Source of the DNA: Thermoplasmata archaeon
GTDB lineage: Archaea > Thermoplasmatota > Thermoplasmata > Thermoplasmatales > Thermoplasmataceae
Assembly (NCBI GenBank): GCA_021802165.1
Contig: JAKAAU010000051.1
Span: forward strand, 1 to 8,752
DNA: 8,752 bases
Direction of reading: 5' to 3'
A program made the translations under genes and the position numbers. How positions within the stretch are numbered: position 1 is the stretch's first letter; the number at the start of each line of letters is the position of its first letter. Positions 1-5,739 of this stretch are shown here, in pieces. A model generated the notes under the pieces. It did no database searches and was not told where the DNA came from. It saw nothing but the letters and a program-made list of their open reading frames with translations.

Positions 1-239
1 ATATGCGGATTTAAGTTCGTAGACTCTGAATCTTTCATATATATGTTTCCTGGCCACAAGGGGTCTGGAAGACTACACTTATTAGGACAATTGCTCGAAT
101 AATTGAGCCTTTAAAGGGGCAGATTATTCTGAATGGCGGAAATCTTTCAGGCCATAGAGCTAATCTTGGCATTTTTTGCTTCTTTCTGCTTTCAGAAAAA
201 CGGATTAGAAGAAAGATTTTTATCATGATTTTTCTTTGA
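1..239 (+). pseudogene. Decayed ABC-transporter ATP-binding subunit (N-terminal part, broken)
   Basis: Reading the plus strand in the frame that is open from 30 to the TGA at 237-239 gives a typical start of an ABC ATPase: a degenerate Walker A at 51-77 (Trp-Pro-Gln-Gly-Val-Trp-Lys-Thr-Thr), then LIRTIARIIEPLKGQIIL and NGGNLSGHRANLGIF (78-176). In working family members Walker A is G-x-x-G-x-G-K-S/T-T; here both flanking glycines read Trp (TGG for GGG). Before position 30 this frame has stops at 12 and 27, whereas frame 1 is open from base 1 (ICGFKFVDSESFIY), so a frameshift lies around 30-50. Near 169-228 frame 1 again reads ABC-like (AFFASFCFQKNGLEERFLS, then TGA), suggesting a second shift or small deletion. 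Q-loop, signature and Walker B regions are missing. The gene continues or began left of the window. It is very probably non-functional; the exact ABC subfamily cannot be told. Confidence 0.62.
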
Positions 240-423
240 GAAATATTTATAAAAAGCTACCCAGTTGTAACATTGTAGTTATATGCCACAGGCAATAACA
301 CCCATTTTGTTGCACTATCAACATTGTATAGAGGAGTCTCTGTTAAGGATAAAAAAATAGTATTATCTTAAAACTTTAATCAAATCCAGACGGCCCTTAA
401 ATACAAGCATGGAAATCTACTAC
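240..423. other. Gene-poor AT-rich spacer with an orphan TATA-like box
   Basis: No convincing gene is visible between the decayed ATPase and vapC. A good TATA-like octamer, TTTATAAA (246-253), is palindromic and could serve either strand. It could drive a 25-codon ORF at 283-360 (starting MPQAITPILL), but that peptide matches nothing I recognise. Another frame is open from 279 to 371 (GNNTHFVALSTLYRGVSVKD) and reads like protein, but it has no start codon; it could be a relic of another dead gene. An A7 run at 351-357 is a U-run on the minus strand, downstream of vapC. Confidence 0.4.
349..358 (-). terminator. U-run downstream of vapBC
   Basis: On the minus strand the DNA reads seven consecutive T at 357-351, about 66 nt after the vapC stop. 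Archaeal RNA polymerase commonly terminates at oligo-U stretches without a hairpin, so this is a plausible 3' end for the vapBC transcript. No stem-loop is evident. Confidence 0.35.
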
Positions 424-894
424 TTAAATTTCATCTATGACCTTGATACCATTGACCTTCTTGAACGCTCTATTGTGAGTGAGAAGTTCTTTTGAATTCA
501 TGGCTTTCATAGTGGCCAGGATTACACAATCCCTCCCACCCAGTCCGCTTTGAGAGTATGTAGAAAGAAAATTGATAGAAGACTTTAAAATGCCGGAGTT
601 AAAATCGACCAGGGTAAGTGTGGAAAGACTGGTTATTATCTTTATTTTTTCATTAAGTATAGACGTTGAAAGATTTCTAAGATAGTGCGCTACTTCCATC
701 AAAGTCACAGTATTCACTACTACTCCTTCTCTTATAGCATTCTGCATGGCTCCATTCACATAATTGTGTTCTGGTAGTCTCCTGTCAAACCAATAAATCC
801 AATAGTTTGCATCTATATAAATTAATCCCGAGACAAATTCACTTCCATATATTTTTGAGGTTAATAGGATCGGCAACAGGAATCTTGGAGTCAT
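424..894 (-). CDS. vapC: PIN-domain toxin, VapC-type ribonuclease
   Basis: Probable toxin of a type II toxin-antitoxin pair; PIN-domain VapCs are Mg-dependent RNases that cut tRNA or rRNA unless held by their antitoxin. Numbering from the ATG at 894, the acidic residues are D28 (LIYIDANYWIYW), E67 (TVTLMEVAHYL) and D122 (GGRDCVILATM). The usual fourth acidic position is asparagine: THNRAF (H140-N141) instead of the common T-x-D-x-x-F. The 3' end overlaps nothing; the 5' end overlaps vapB by 56 nt, so the pair is surely co-transcribed. The start is uncertain. VapC proteins normally begin one to four residues before the first Asp, but the only in-frame ATG (894) is 27 residues upstream, a TTG lies at 876, and nothing standard occurs nearer. 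An ATT start at 822, behind the SD-like GGAAGTGA at the vapB end, is possible. PIN identity is secure; the start is not. Confidence 0.85.
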   Translation of the reverse strand: MTPRFLLPILLTSKIYGSEFVSGLIYIDANYWIYWFDRRLPEHNYVNGAMQNAIREGVVVNTVTLMEVAHYLRNLSTSILNEKIKIITSLSTLTLVDFNSGILKSSINFLSTYSQSGLGGRDCVILATMKAMNSKELLTHNRAFKKVNGIKVIDEI

Positions 895-1075
895 TACGGA
901 TGAAACCCCCCATTTTCCCTATAAACTCTTCTGGAGATAGCGATTTTTCAATTATTATCCTGTTCGATTCTCTATGCAGTTTTACCTTCATACCTGGCTT
1001 AAGATCAAGTGAATCCCTCATCTCTTTCAAAATCACTATTCTGCCTTTGTCATCTATTATAGCTTCTTGAGTCAT
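839..1075 (-). CDS. vapB: AbrB/SpoVT-type antitoxin, VapB
   Basis: Antitoxin partner of the PIN toxin directly downstream. Residues 1-45 (MTQEAIIDDKGRIVILKEMRDSLDLKPGMKVKLHRESNRIII) form the swapped-hairpin AbrB DNA-binding domain, with the hallmark I-D-x-K-G-R-I-x-I-P-like stretch followed by LKPGMKVKL. The tail from about 50 (SPEEFIGKMGGFIRNDSKIPVADPINLKNIWK) is the flexible toxin-binding region, typical of archaeal VapBs that end with a K-x-P-ADP-x-x-L-K motif. Length is 78 residues from the ATG at 1075. In-frame GTG codons at 1081 and 1093 would add 2 or 6 residues; I prefer the ATG because the TATA-like box at 1104-1113 puts the transcription start near 1084, downstream of the 1093 GTG. 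VapB presumably represses this promoter together with VapC, as is known for the family. Confidence 0.87.
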   Translation of the reverse strand: MTQEAIIDDKGRIVILKEMRDSLDLKPGMKVKLHRESNRIIIEKSLSPEEFIGKMGGFIRNDSKIPVADPINLKNIWK

Positions 1076-1103
1076 TCCCACTTCAATTCCCACACCACAA
1101 ATC

Positions 1104-1113
1104 TATATGTAAA
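1104..1113 (-). promoter_or_regulatory. Probable vapBC promoter (TATA-like box)
   Basis: The minus strand reads TTTACATATA here, centred about 34 nt before the vapB ATG at 1075, giving a predicted start near 1084 and a leader of about 9 nt (containing GTGGGA). It is the best TATA-like element upstream of vapB but not a perfect one. Autorepression by VapBC at this site is inferred from family behaviour only. Confidence 0.4.
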
Positions 1114-1243
1114 GTTTTGCTTATGTTTAAACAAATGTTCATTCTATTACTTTGCAAATGAACCATTAATCAAATTATATCTCAATCACATGGATGGCAA
1201 GCTGCTTGTATTTATTGTATTATTCATAAATATTAATTCAATA

Positions 1244-1342
1244 TTAACTTAAATCTTTAATTATGTCCTCACAGGTCAATTCAGGATTATAATTCCTCAT
1301 GATATATGCATAATTTTCCCATTGGTACGGTATCCTACTCAT
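1244..1342 (-). CDS. Possible small protein, 32 residues, unknown
   Basis: A 33-codon ORF beginning ATG at 1342 and ending TAA at 1244-1246 lies 15 nt after the stop of the 302-residue gene. It reads MSRIPYQWENYAYIMRNYNP then ELTCEDIIKDLS, a protein-like composition (balanced charge, aromatic residues, an amphipathic end) rather than the low-complexity Ile/Asn/Lys usual for chance ORFs in this AT-rich DNA. No Shine-Dalgarno sequence is evident; a TATA-like TATAAATT lies about 8 nt before the ATG, too close to drive it, so it would rely on read-through from upstream. It may be the tail of a lost gene, a small downstream partner, or chance. I recognise no family. Confidence 0.25.
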   Translation of the reverse strand: MSRIPYQWENYAYIMRNYNPELTCEDIIKDLS

Positions 1343-1357
1343 ATAAATTTATAGGAA

Positions 1358-2266
1358 TCAATCAGATTTCACCGGTTTTCTGAATGATACTCTCCTCTTC
1401 ATATAAATGACGCTTCCTTTAGTTACGCTATAGTTGCTTACCACAATTCTGGCACCACATTCACAGTTTTTTATTACATTCATGGCTACAAATCTTACTA
1501 TCTTACGCCCACAGTAAGGGCAGGTCACTTTATCTTCCGCCTCTAATTCTATTTCCTTTGCCAGGGCATCCCTTAACTCTAAAAACGTACCATTGAAGTC
1601 TGAGAGGATTCCGCGGTTTCCAATATAAACCTTGATTAAATAATAATGCTTATTGACACACTCAAATTCATCAATATAACAATCAATTCCGTATTTTCCT
1701 CCAATGTCCTTTAGATACTTTTCCAGCTCATTTCCCAATTTGTTATCGGCATCTCTCTTGTCAATTCTTGCGTTAACATCCCGGAGAACATCTGATTTTT
1801 CTTGTTCCGTCAATGTTTTCATAATATTTATTATATTGTCCTTGCCCAGTTCAATCCCAGAACCAAAATAATTGATTCTGGTCTCCGGCAAAAACTGAAT
1901 CTGATCAAACAATCCCTCATAAGTTTTTGACTTCTGGCAATAATTGGACAAATAATCAGCTACAGTGCTTTTAAGTTCGTTATGTTTTTTTCTGGAAGTT
2001 AAATTTCTTCTACTTTTGTAGTGCAAGATCCTGCGCTTTACTTCTTCAGTATCCAGTCCCTCCTGAAGAATTAACCTCGCAACCTCGTCTCCAGAGGTCC
2101 AGCCATAGGTTGTTGTAATTAAATCTTTTTTGTTTTCCAGAATACGGAGGAACTCATTTATGCTCTGATCCGGATTTACATCAGGGTCTATATGGAACAG
2201 CAGCTGTGCTGTGGCGATGGCAATACCTTTTTTGCGTTTATATTCATCTTTACTGATCTGAAGCAC
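1358..2266 (-). CDS. Unrecognised protein with C-terminal zinc ribbon
   Basis: A 302-residue soluble protein I cannot assign. What is visible: a charged, mostly helical N-terminal two thirds (no signal peptide or membrane segment), a middle stretch with KYGIDCYIDEFECVN and a beta-rich YYLIKVYIGNRG, then a zinc-ribbon-like element with C249-x2-C252 (CPYCGRK) and C268-x-C270 (NCECGAR), followed by a basic tail (MKRRVSFRKPVKSD). The ribbon and basic tail suggest nucleic-acid or protein binding, but this is inference. The start is a GTG at 2266 preceded by AAGGTGA with 7-nt spacing, a good match to the archaeal Shine-Dalgarno consensus; upstream, the frame is closed by TAA. This is one of few genes here using an SD-led start. 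It stands alone, 194 nt from the racemase gene and next to the vapBC pair, and may be lineage-restricted accessory cargo. Confidence 0.75.
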   Translation of the reverse strand: MLQISKDEYKRKKGIAIATAQLLFHIDPDVNPDQSINEFLRILENKKDLITTTYGWTSGDEVARLILQEGLDTEEVKRRILHYKSRRNLTSRKKHNELKSTVADYLSNYCQKSKTYEGLFDQIQFLPETRINYFGSGIELGKDNIINIMKTLTEQEKSDVLRDVNARIDKRDADNKLGNELEKYLKDIGGKYGIDCYIDEFECVNKHYYLIKVYIGNRGILSDFNGTFLELRDALAKEIELEAEDKVTCPYCGRKIVRFVAMNVIKNCECGARIVVSNYSVTKGSVIYMKRRVSFRKPVKSD

Positions 2267-2406
2267 TTTACATTCACCTTTTTATAATTGTTTCATTAAT
2301 CAATTCTTATGATAATAGTCATAAAATCTTAATAACTATTTCGATTATCTGTTGATAGTGAAAGGAATTATTGGTAATTAAATGCATTGACACTTATATT
2401 TTGCTA

Positions 2407-2449
2407 GGATGGTAAAGCCTTAGTTTATAATAATTATATTATACTATCC
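2407..2449. repeat. Imperfect inverted repeat downstream of the racemase gene
   Basis: GGATGGTA (2407-2414) pairs 7 of 8 with TACTATCC (2442-2449); the loop contains an AT-rich near-palindrome (TATAATAATTATATTATA, about 2426-2443). It lies 12 nt or more after the racemase stop, so a terminator or processing hairpin is possible. There is no T-run straight after it on the minus strand, so the role is unclear. Confidence 0.3.
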
Positions 2450-2460
2450 CGCGTCAGTCA

Positions 2461-3453
2461 TTACTGTACAAGAAATCCATGTTTTAGGGGGTCTTCTGGA
2501 CTCACTATGATTTTACATAGCTGTGTTATCCACGCTCTTCCTGTAATTTCAGGCACAATTATAATATTACCATTTACCGTCTCAGATGAAATTATTTTGC
2601 ATATAAATCTGGACCCTATTATAGACTCATTAGTGTACTGCCCGTTCACATCCAGTTTTCCATCATGGACAAGCAATGCAGCCCTAGCAGCTGTACCTGT
2701 CCCGCAGGGAGATCTATCAAAGCTATTTCCTGCAAAGGTAACAACGGCACGGTAATCATGCCTGCTATCTGTAATCATAGCAAGTGGTTTCAGATTTTTT
2801 GTACTATCAGGGTACATCTCCCGGATGGTTTGCTGTGATTTTTCCCTGATAACTTTTCCATATTCCAGAAGTTTTTCTATGTTTGCTGGATCCACATCGA
2901 TTCCGATAGAATTAGATTCCACTATGGCATAAAAATTGCCGCCGTATGATATGTTTACCGGTATGCTTTTTCCATCTATGTCTATGCTGATTTTCTTTAC
3001 AAAATATGATTTTACGTCCACTATTGATACAGAAACCGGTTCTCCATTCTCTATTTTTACCCTTGCTTTTACTGTACCTGCCACAGTGTCATACGTAATT
3101 ACTTTTTCACTGCCATTATTCTGAACGTATCCCAGGGCAACGAGTGCTGTACTCACACCTATTGTGGCATGGCCGCACATATCTAAATATGAGTCTGTTG
3201 TTGGATATATCACTGTATAGTTGCTACCGGGATTTACTGGAGGAAGAAGCACAGCACCGAACTGGTCTTTGTGCCCCCGTGGTTCCTGCAATATCGTTGT
3301 TCTTATATAATCATAGTGCTGGATAAAATAATTTCTTACTGATAATGCGTCTGGCATATTTTTAGGTATATCATTCCAGAAAATTATACGTGTTGGCTCA
3401 CCCTCAGTATGCGTATCTATAACATCAAGGGTTAATTCAGATTTGAGGCTCAT
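2461..3453 (-). CDS. Proline racemase / 4-hydroxyproline epimerase family protein
   Basis: Cytosolic cofactor-independent racemase or epimerase of the PF05544 family (330 residues, normal length). The two catalytic cysteines that act as the general acid/base pair are both present: C93 in DMCGHATIG and C250 in DRSPCGTGTAARA. D229 in TDSRHDYRAV and D246 in the second motif are also kept, and the N-terminus has the usual VIDTHTEGEPTRI. Because C250 is not Thr, it is not a trans-3-hydroxy-L-proline dehydratase, which carries Thr there; proline racemase and 4-hydroxyproline 2-epimerase cannot be told apart by eye. The start is the ATG at 3453, with a TATA-like box centred 25 nt upstream, which implies a leaderless mRNA and its own promoter. 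With the nearby M20 hydrolase and MFS carrier it suggests use of amino acids, including D- or hydroxy-forms, from peptides or cell debris. Confidence 0.9.
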   Translation of the reverse strand: MSLKSELTLDVIDTHTEGEPTRIIFWNDIPKNMPDALSVRNYFIQHYDYIRTTILQEPRGHKDQFGAVLLPPVNPGSNYTVIYPTTDSYLDMCGHATIGVSTALVALGYVQNNGSEKVITYDTVAGTVKARVKIENGEPVSVSIVDVKSYFVKKISIDIDGKSIPVNISYGGNFYAIVESNSIGIDVDPANIEKLLEYGKVIREKSQQTIREMYPDSTKNLKPLAMITDSRHDYRAVVTFAGNSFDRSPCGTGTAARAALLVHDGKLDVNGQYTNESIIGSRFICKIISSETVNGNIIIVPEITGRAWITQLCKIIVSPEDPLKHGFLVQ

Positions 3454-3473
3454 GATATTGAAATTATTGCTTT

Positions 3474-3481
3474 CTTAAATA
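3474..3481 (-). promoter_or_regulatory. TATA-like box of the racemase gene
   Basis: Minus-strand TATTTAAG centred about 25 nt before the ATG at 3453. That matches the spacing seen before the M20, small membrane-protein and MFS genes and predicts transcription starting at or next to the ATG. Confidence 0.5.
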
Positions 3482-3494
3482 GTTTGGTATCCAT

Positions 3495-4097
3495 CTAAAA
3501 TAACTGGCCCTTTATTAAAATATAATAAAGCATCTGCACTGCTAAAATAACTATGGGGGTTAATACCAATAACATCTCATAATTATTCTCTATATCCAGG
3601 CCTGTAAATGAGAGGATGCCGGTAAATAGATAAATCATAGAACCGAAAGCTATTAGATTCCTATTCTTCAGGTAAATTTTATTTCCACGAGTTTTCAATT
3701 TTTTAGAAAGTATGGCTATGTAAATCATTACAGGAATTATATACTGAGGGTCATCCACATCTATGTTTACATCCTTTCTAAAAACATTGACATATGCCAC
3801 CCTTGTTTCTCCTGAAAAAATATAAAAATTTATTTTGTTCATCTTTAAATTTTTAAGTCCCTGATGATCAATAATGAAGGTCTTCCCCTCATATTCCATA
3901 ACAGAATTCTTTTTAACATATCCCTCTTCAAGATAATTATGCCTTATAATGTAAATTCCATTTTCAAGTGATAGATTGATATTGATACTGCCTTCAATAG
4001 AAATTTCCCTCCAGCGGTTTTCCGGTATAATTTCTGCAGAGAACCCATTCTCCCCGGTGATTCTACGGTTTTCATATGTATACATTTCCTCCGGCAT
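3495..4097 (-). CDS. Membrane-anchored protein of unknown function, beta-rich N-domain
   Basis: A 200-residue protein with no secure family. Residues 1-118 are predicted soluble and beta-rich, with alternating strands (IYIIRHNYLEEGYVKKN, TFIIDHQGLKNL, NFYIFSGETRVAYVNVFRK, VNIDVDDPQYI). The C-terminal part is hydrophobic, with probable membrane helices at about 147-166 and 174-195 and a weaker one near 119-131. The order and spacing of the strands, followed by DDPQYIIPVMIYIAIL, faintly recall the tubby-C/LURP/scramblase fold, in which the last helix sits after a charged turn; this is a hunch. The start at ATG 4097 is uncertain: a TTATAAAA box (4106-4113) is centred only 12.5 nt before it but 24.5 nt before an in-frame ATG at 4085 (residue 5), the spacing seen for neighbours. 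An SD-like GGAGG sits just before 4085. It has no operon partner. Confidence 0.75.
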   Translation of the reverse strand: MPEEMYTYENRRITGENGFSAEIIPENRWREISIEGSININLSLENGIYIIRHNYLEEGYVKKNSVMEYEGKTFIIDHQGLKNLKMNKINFYIFSGETRVAYVNVFRKDVNIDVDDPQYIIPVMIYIAILSKKLKTRGNKIYLKNRNLIAFGSMIYLFTGILSFTGLDIENNYEMLLVLTPIVILAVQMLYYILIKGQLF

Positions 4098-4105
4098 TCT
4101 ATATG

Positions 4106-4113
4106 TTTTATAA
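4106..4113 (-). promoter_or_regulatory. TATA box of the membrane-anchored protein gene
   Basis: Minus-strand TTATAAAA, centred 24.5 nt before the ATG at 4085 and 12.5 nt before the ATG at 4097. A second candidate, TTTATTTA (4122-4129), is centred 28.5 nt before 4097. The choice of box decides which start is used. Confidence 0.45.
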
Positions 4114-4175
4114 TTTCAAGGTAAATAAATTTAATTAAAAATATCCGGCATATCAATAAAATTTTCAGCAGGAAG

Positions 4176-4187
4176 TATAAAAATAAA
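4176..4187 (-). terminator. U-rich 3' end of the M20 hydrolase gene
   Basis: The minus strand reads TTTATTTTTATA 8-19 nt after the M20 stop codon. Its sequence closely resembles the tract after the 91-residue membrane-protein gene (5451-5462), fitting hairpin-free archaeal termination. Confidence 0.45.
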
Positions 4188-4194
4188 TGTTGAA

Positions 4195-5337
4195 CTATCT
4201 GTTAAGGATACTCATTGCTGCCTCTTTCAGTATTCTTGCTCCAGTATATAGTTGGTCCTCATCAACATCAAATGTAGGGGAATGGTTTGGTGAATTTATT
4301 CCTTTTGTAATATTGCTGGCACCGAAGAAATAATATGCTCCAGGTATTTTCTGGAGGTAGTATGCAAAATCTTCTCCACCCATGTCTGGCTTTGGATGTT
4401 CTATATTTTCCTTCCCAAGAATTTTTTCAGCAACTTCTTCTATATCTCTGGATATTTCCTCGTTATTTATTAAAACAGGATATCCCTTCTTGTATTCATA
4501 TTCATATTCTATCCCGTATGTAGATTTTAATCCCTCTAAAATTTCTCCTATTCTTTTTATGATTTTTTCCTGCACTTCCAGGCTGAAAGTCCTCACGGTA
4601 CCTGTAAGCTTTGAATGTGCTGCTATTATATTGTACCTGTATCCGGCATTTATAGTTCCGACCGTTATTACTGCGGGGTCCCTCGGATCTATCTCCCTGG
4701 AAACAATCGTGTTCAGCATTTCCACAAGGTGTGCAGTAATGTATATCGCATCTATCGCATCCTGCGGTGCAGAACCATGACCACCTTTTCCGTGCACTGT
4801 GATATCAAATTCATCGGCATTTGCCATCATTTCCTTATAATATACTGCCACATGTCCTGCAGGCAGGAATCCCATTATATGCTGCCCGATTATATAATCA
4901 ACATTGTCGAGAGCACCGTGTTTTATCATATCTACAGCACCTCCAGGCGGAAGCTCCTCAGCTGGCTGGAAAATAAGCCTTATATTTCCATTCAATTTTT
5001 CTTTGTCGGCAATAAGCATTTTGGCAGCGCCGAGAAGCATTGCCATATGTGTATCATGCCCACAGGCATGCATGATCCCCTCATTTCTGGATACATATGG
5101 CACTTTATTTTCCTCGGTTACCGGCAGGGCATCTATATCTGCCCTGATTGCCACAGTTTTGTTTCCCTTCCCCTTTATATCCGCTATTATTCCGGTTTCA
5201 GTTATTCTTTTAGGATTAAGGCCCATTGCTCTGAGCTCTTCCTCAATCTTATCTGCTGTTTTATATTCCTTGAAGCTCAGCTCAGGATATTCATGAAAAT
5301 ACTCTCTGGTCTTTATTATATATTCATCTATTTCCAT
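4195..5337 (-). CDS. M20 family metallo-amidohydrolase (hippurate/N-acyl-amino-acid hydrolase type)
   Basis: Cytosolic di-metal hydrolase of the M20D/amidohydrolase group, which splits N-acyl amino acids, amino-acid conjugates or short peptides (carboxypeptidase, aminoacylase and IAA-amino-acid hydrolase relatives). All expected metal ligands are visible: C92 and H94 (HACGHDTH), E128 with general base E127 (FQPAEE), H153 (IGQHIMG) and H352 (NHSPTFDVDE); D68 lies in RADIDALPV. The inserted dimerisation domain spans roughly 175-285 (ITVHGKGGHGSAPQ ... LTGTVRTF). At 380 residues it is full length. The Cys ligand separates this subfamily from DapE/ArgE-type M20 enzymes, which use His-x-Asp there. 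The true substrate cannot be read from sequence. The start ATG at 5337 is 24.5 nt from the centre of a TTAATATA box, so the mRNA is probably leaderless. It is a separate transcript from its neighbours and fits peptide scavenging. Confidence 0.92.
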   Translation of the reverse strand: MEIDEYIIKTREYFHEYPELSFKEYKTADKIEEELRAMGLNPKRITETGIIADIKGKGNKTVAIRADIDALPVTEENKVPYVSRNEGIMHACGHDTHMAMLLGAAKMLIADKEKLNGNIRLIFQPAEELPPGGAVDMIKHGALDNVDYIIGQHIMGFLPAGHVAVYYKEMMANADEFDITVHGKGGHGSAPQDAIDAIYITAHLVEMLNTIVSREIDPRDPAVITVGTINAGYRYNIIAAHSKLTGTVRTFSLEVQEKIIKRIGEILEGLKSTYGIEYEYEYKKGYPVLINNEEISRDIEEVAEKILGKENIEHPKPDMGGEDFAYYLQKIPGAYYFFGASNITKGINSPNHSPTFDVDEDQLYTGARILKEAAMSILNR

Positions 5338-5357
5338 GTTTAATCAATTCAATACAG

Positions 5358-5365
5358 TATATTAA
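5358..5365 (-). promoter_or_regulatory. TATA box of the M20 hydrolase gene
   Basis: Minus-strand TTAATATA within AATTAATATAC, preceded by an A-rich BRE-like stretch (GTAAAATA) and centred 24.5 nt before the ATG. The same 11-mer with nearly the same spacing drives the small plus-strand gene at 7182. Confidence 0.65.
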
Positions 5366-5450
5366 TTATTTTACAGGGAATCCGATAAATTACTTAATTA
5401 AGTTTAATAAAATTATATCAGCCCTTATACCTATATTGCCTTAATAATTA

Positions 5451-5462
5451 TAAAAATAAAAA
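5451..5462 (-). terminator. U-rich 3' end of the yeeE unit
   Basis: Immediately after the stop codon of the 91-residue protein the minus strand reads TTTTTATTTTTA, a typical archaeal U-rich termination tract with no stem-loop needed. Confidence 0.5.
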
Positions 5463-5738
5463 TTATCTTTTGCTTTTTTTATTGGGGTTGTAGGCATAAT
5501 TATTATATTTTGAACGGTACCATACAGCAGTCATGATTATTGTTACTATAACAAAAAAACCTGTTATGGCAACAGAATATGCATGTGGATCATAACCATT
5601 GTACGTTCCCGATGTAAGTGCTGCAGTAATTATAGTAATTCCTGTCATTACCAGGATAAATGCCTTTATTCCTGCCTCACTCCTGTATTTTGGCTCCTTT
5701 TCTTCCCTTTCCTTTTCATTGTTTTCTATTGTTTCCAT
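5463..5738 (-). CDS. Small two-TM membrane protein co-transcribed with the YeeE transporter
   Basis: A 91-residue protein with a highly charged N-terminus (METIENNEKEREEKEPKYR, residues 1-19), two probable membrane helices at about 24-44 (AGIKAFILVMTGITIITAAL) and 53-73 (AYSVAITGFFVIVTIIMTAV), a short loop with GTYNGYDPH, and a basic tail (NPNKKSKR). By the positive-inside rule the basic C-terminus should face the cytoplasm. Its ATG lies one base after the transporter's stop codon, behind AGGTGGTGG, an excellent Shine-Dalgarno match lying within the last transporter codons, so it is translated from the same mRNA. No enzymatic motif is seen. A stabilising or accessory subunit of the transporter is the obvious inference; I recognise no named family. 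Confidence 0.8.
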   Translation of the reverse strand: METIENNEKEREEKEPKYRSEAGIKAFILVMTGITIITAALTSGTYNGYDPHAYSVAITGFFVIVTIIMTAVWYRSKYNNYAYNPNKKSKR

Positions 5739-5739
5739 T

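Noticed and set aside
35..226. Minus-strand ORF of 63 codons at the left edge
   Set aside because: It is the antisense of the decayed ABC ATPase; its sequence is the complement of recognisable P-loop coding DNA and is not protein-like in itself.
283..360. 25-codon plus-strand ORF downstream of a TATA-like box
   Set aside because: ATG is 33 nt from the box centre, the peptide has no recognisable features, and another frame looks more protein-like over the same bases.
279..371. Open plus-strand stretch (GNNTHFVALSTLYRGVSVKD...) possibly from a transposase
   Set aside because: It is protein-like but has no start codon and no motif I can tie to a transposase family; too short to call.
1067..1252. 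61-codon plus-strand ORF antisense to the vapB start
   Set aside because: Low-complexity composition rich in Asn, Ile and Leu, overlaps the vapB promoter and the small minus-strand ORF; looks like chance in AT-rich DNA.
3944..4156. Minus-strand ORF of 70 codons overlapping the 200-residue protein gene
   Set aside because: Out-of-frame overlap with a better ORF, starting upstream of the likely promoter; no domain features.
4382..5343. Long plus-strand ORFs (up to 242 codons) opposite the M20 gene
   Set aside because: They are shadows of the M20 coding frame, which has every catalytic residue; the antisense products are Cys/Tyr/His-rich with no domain.
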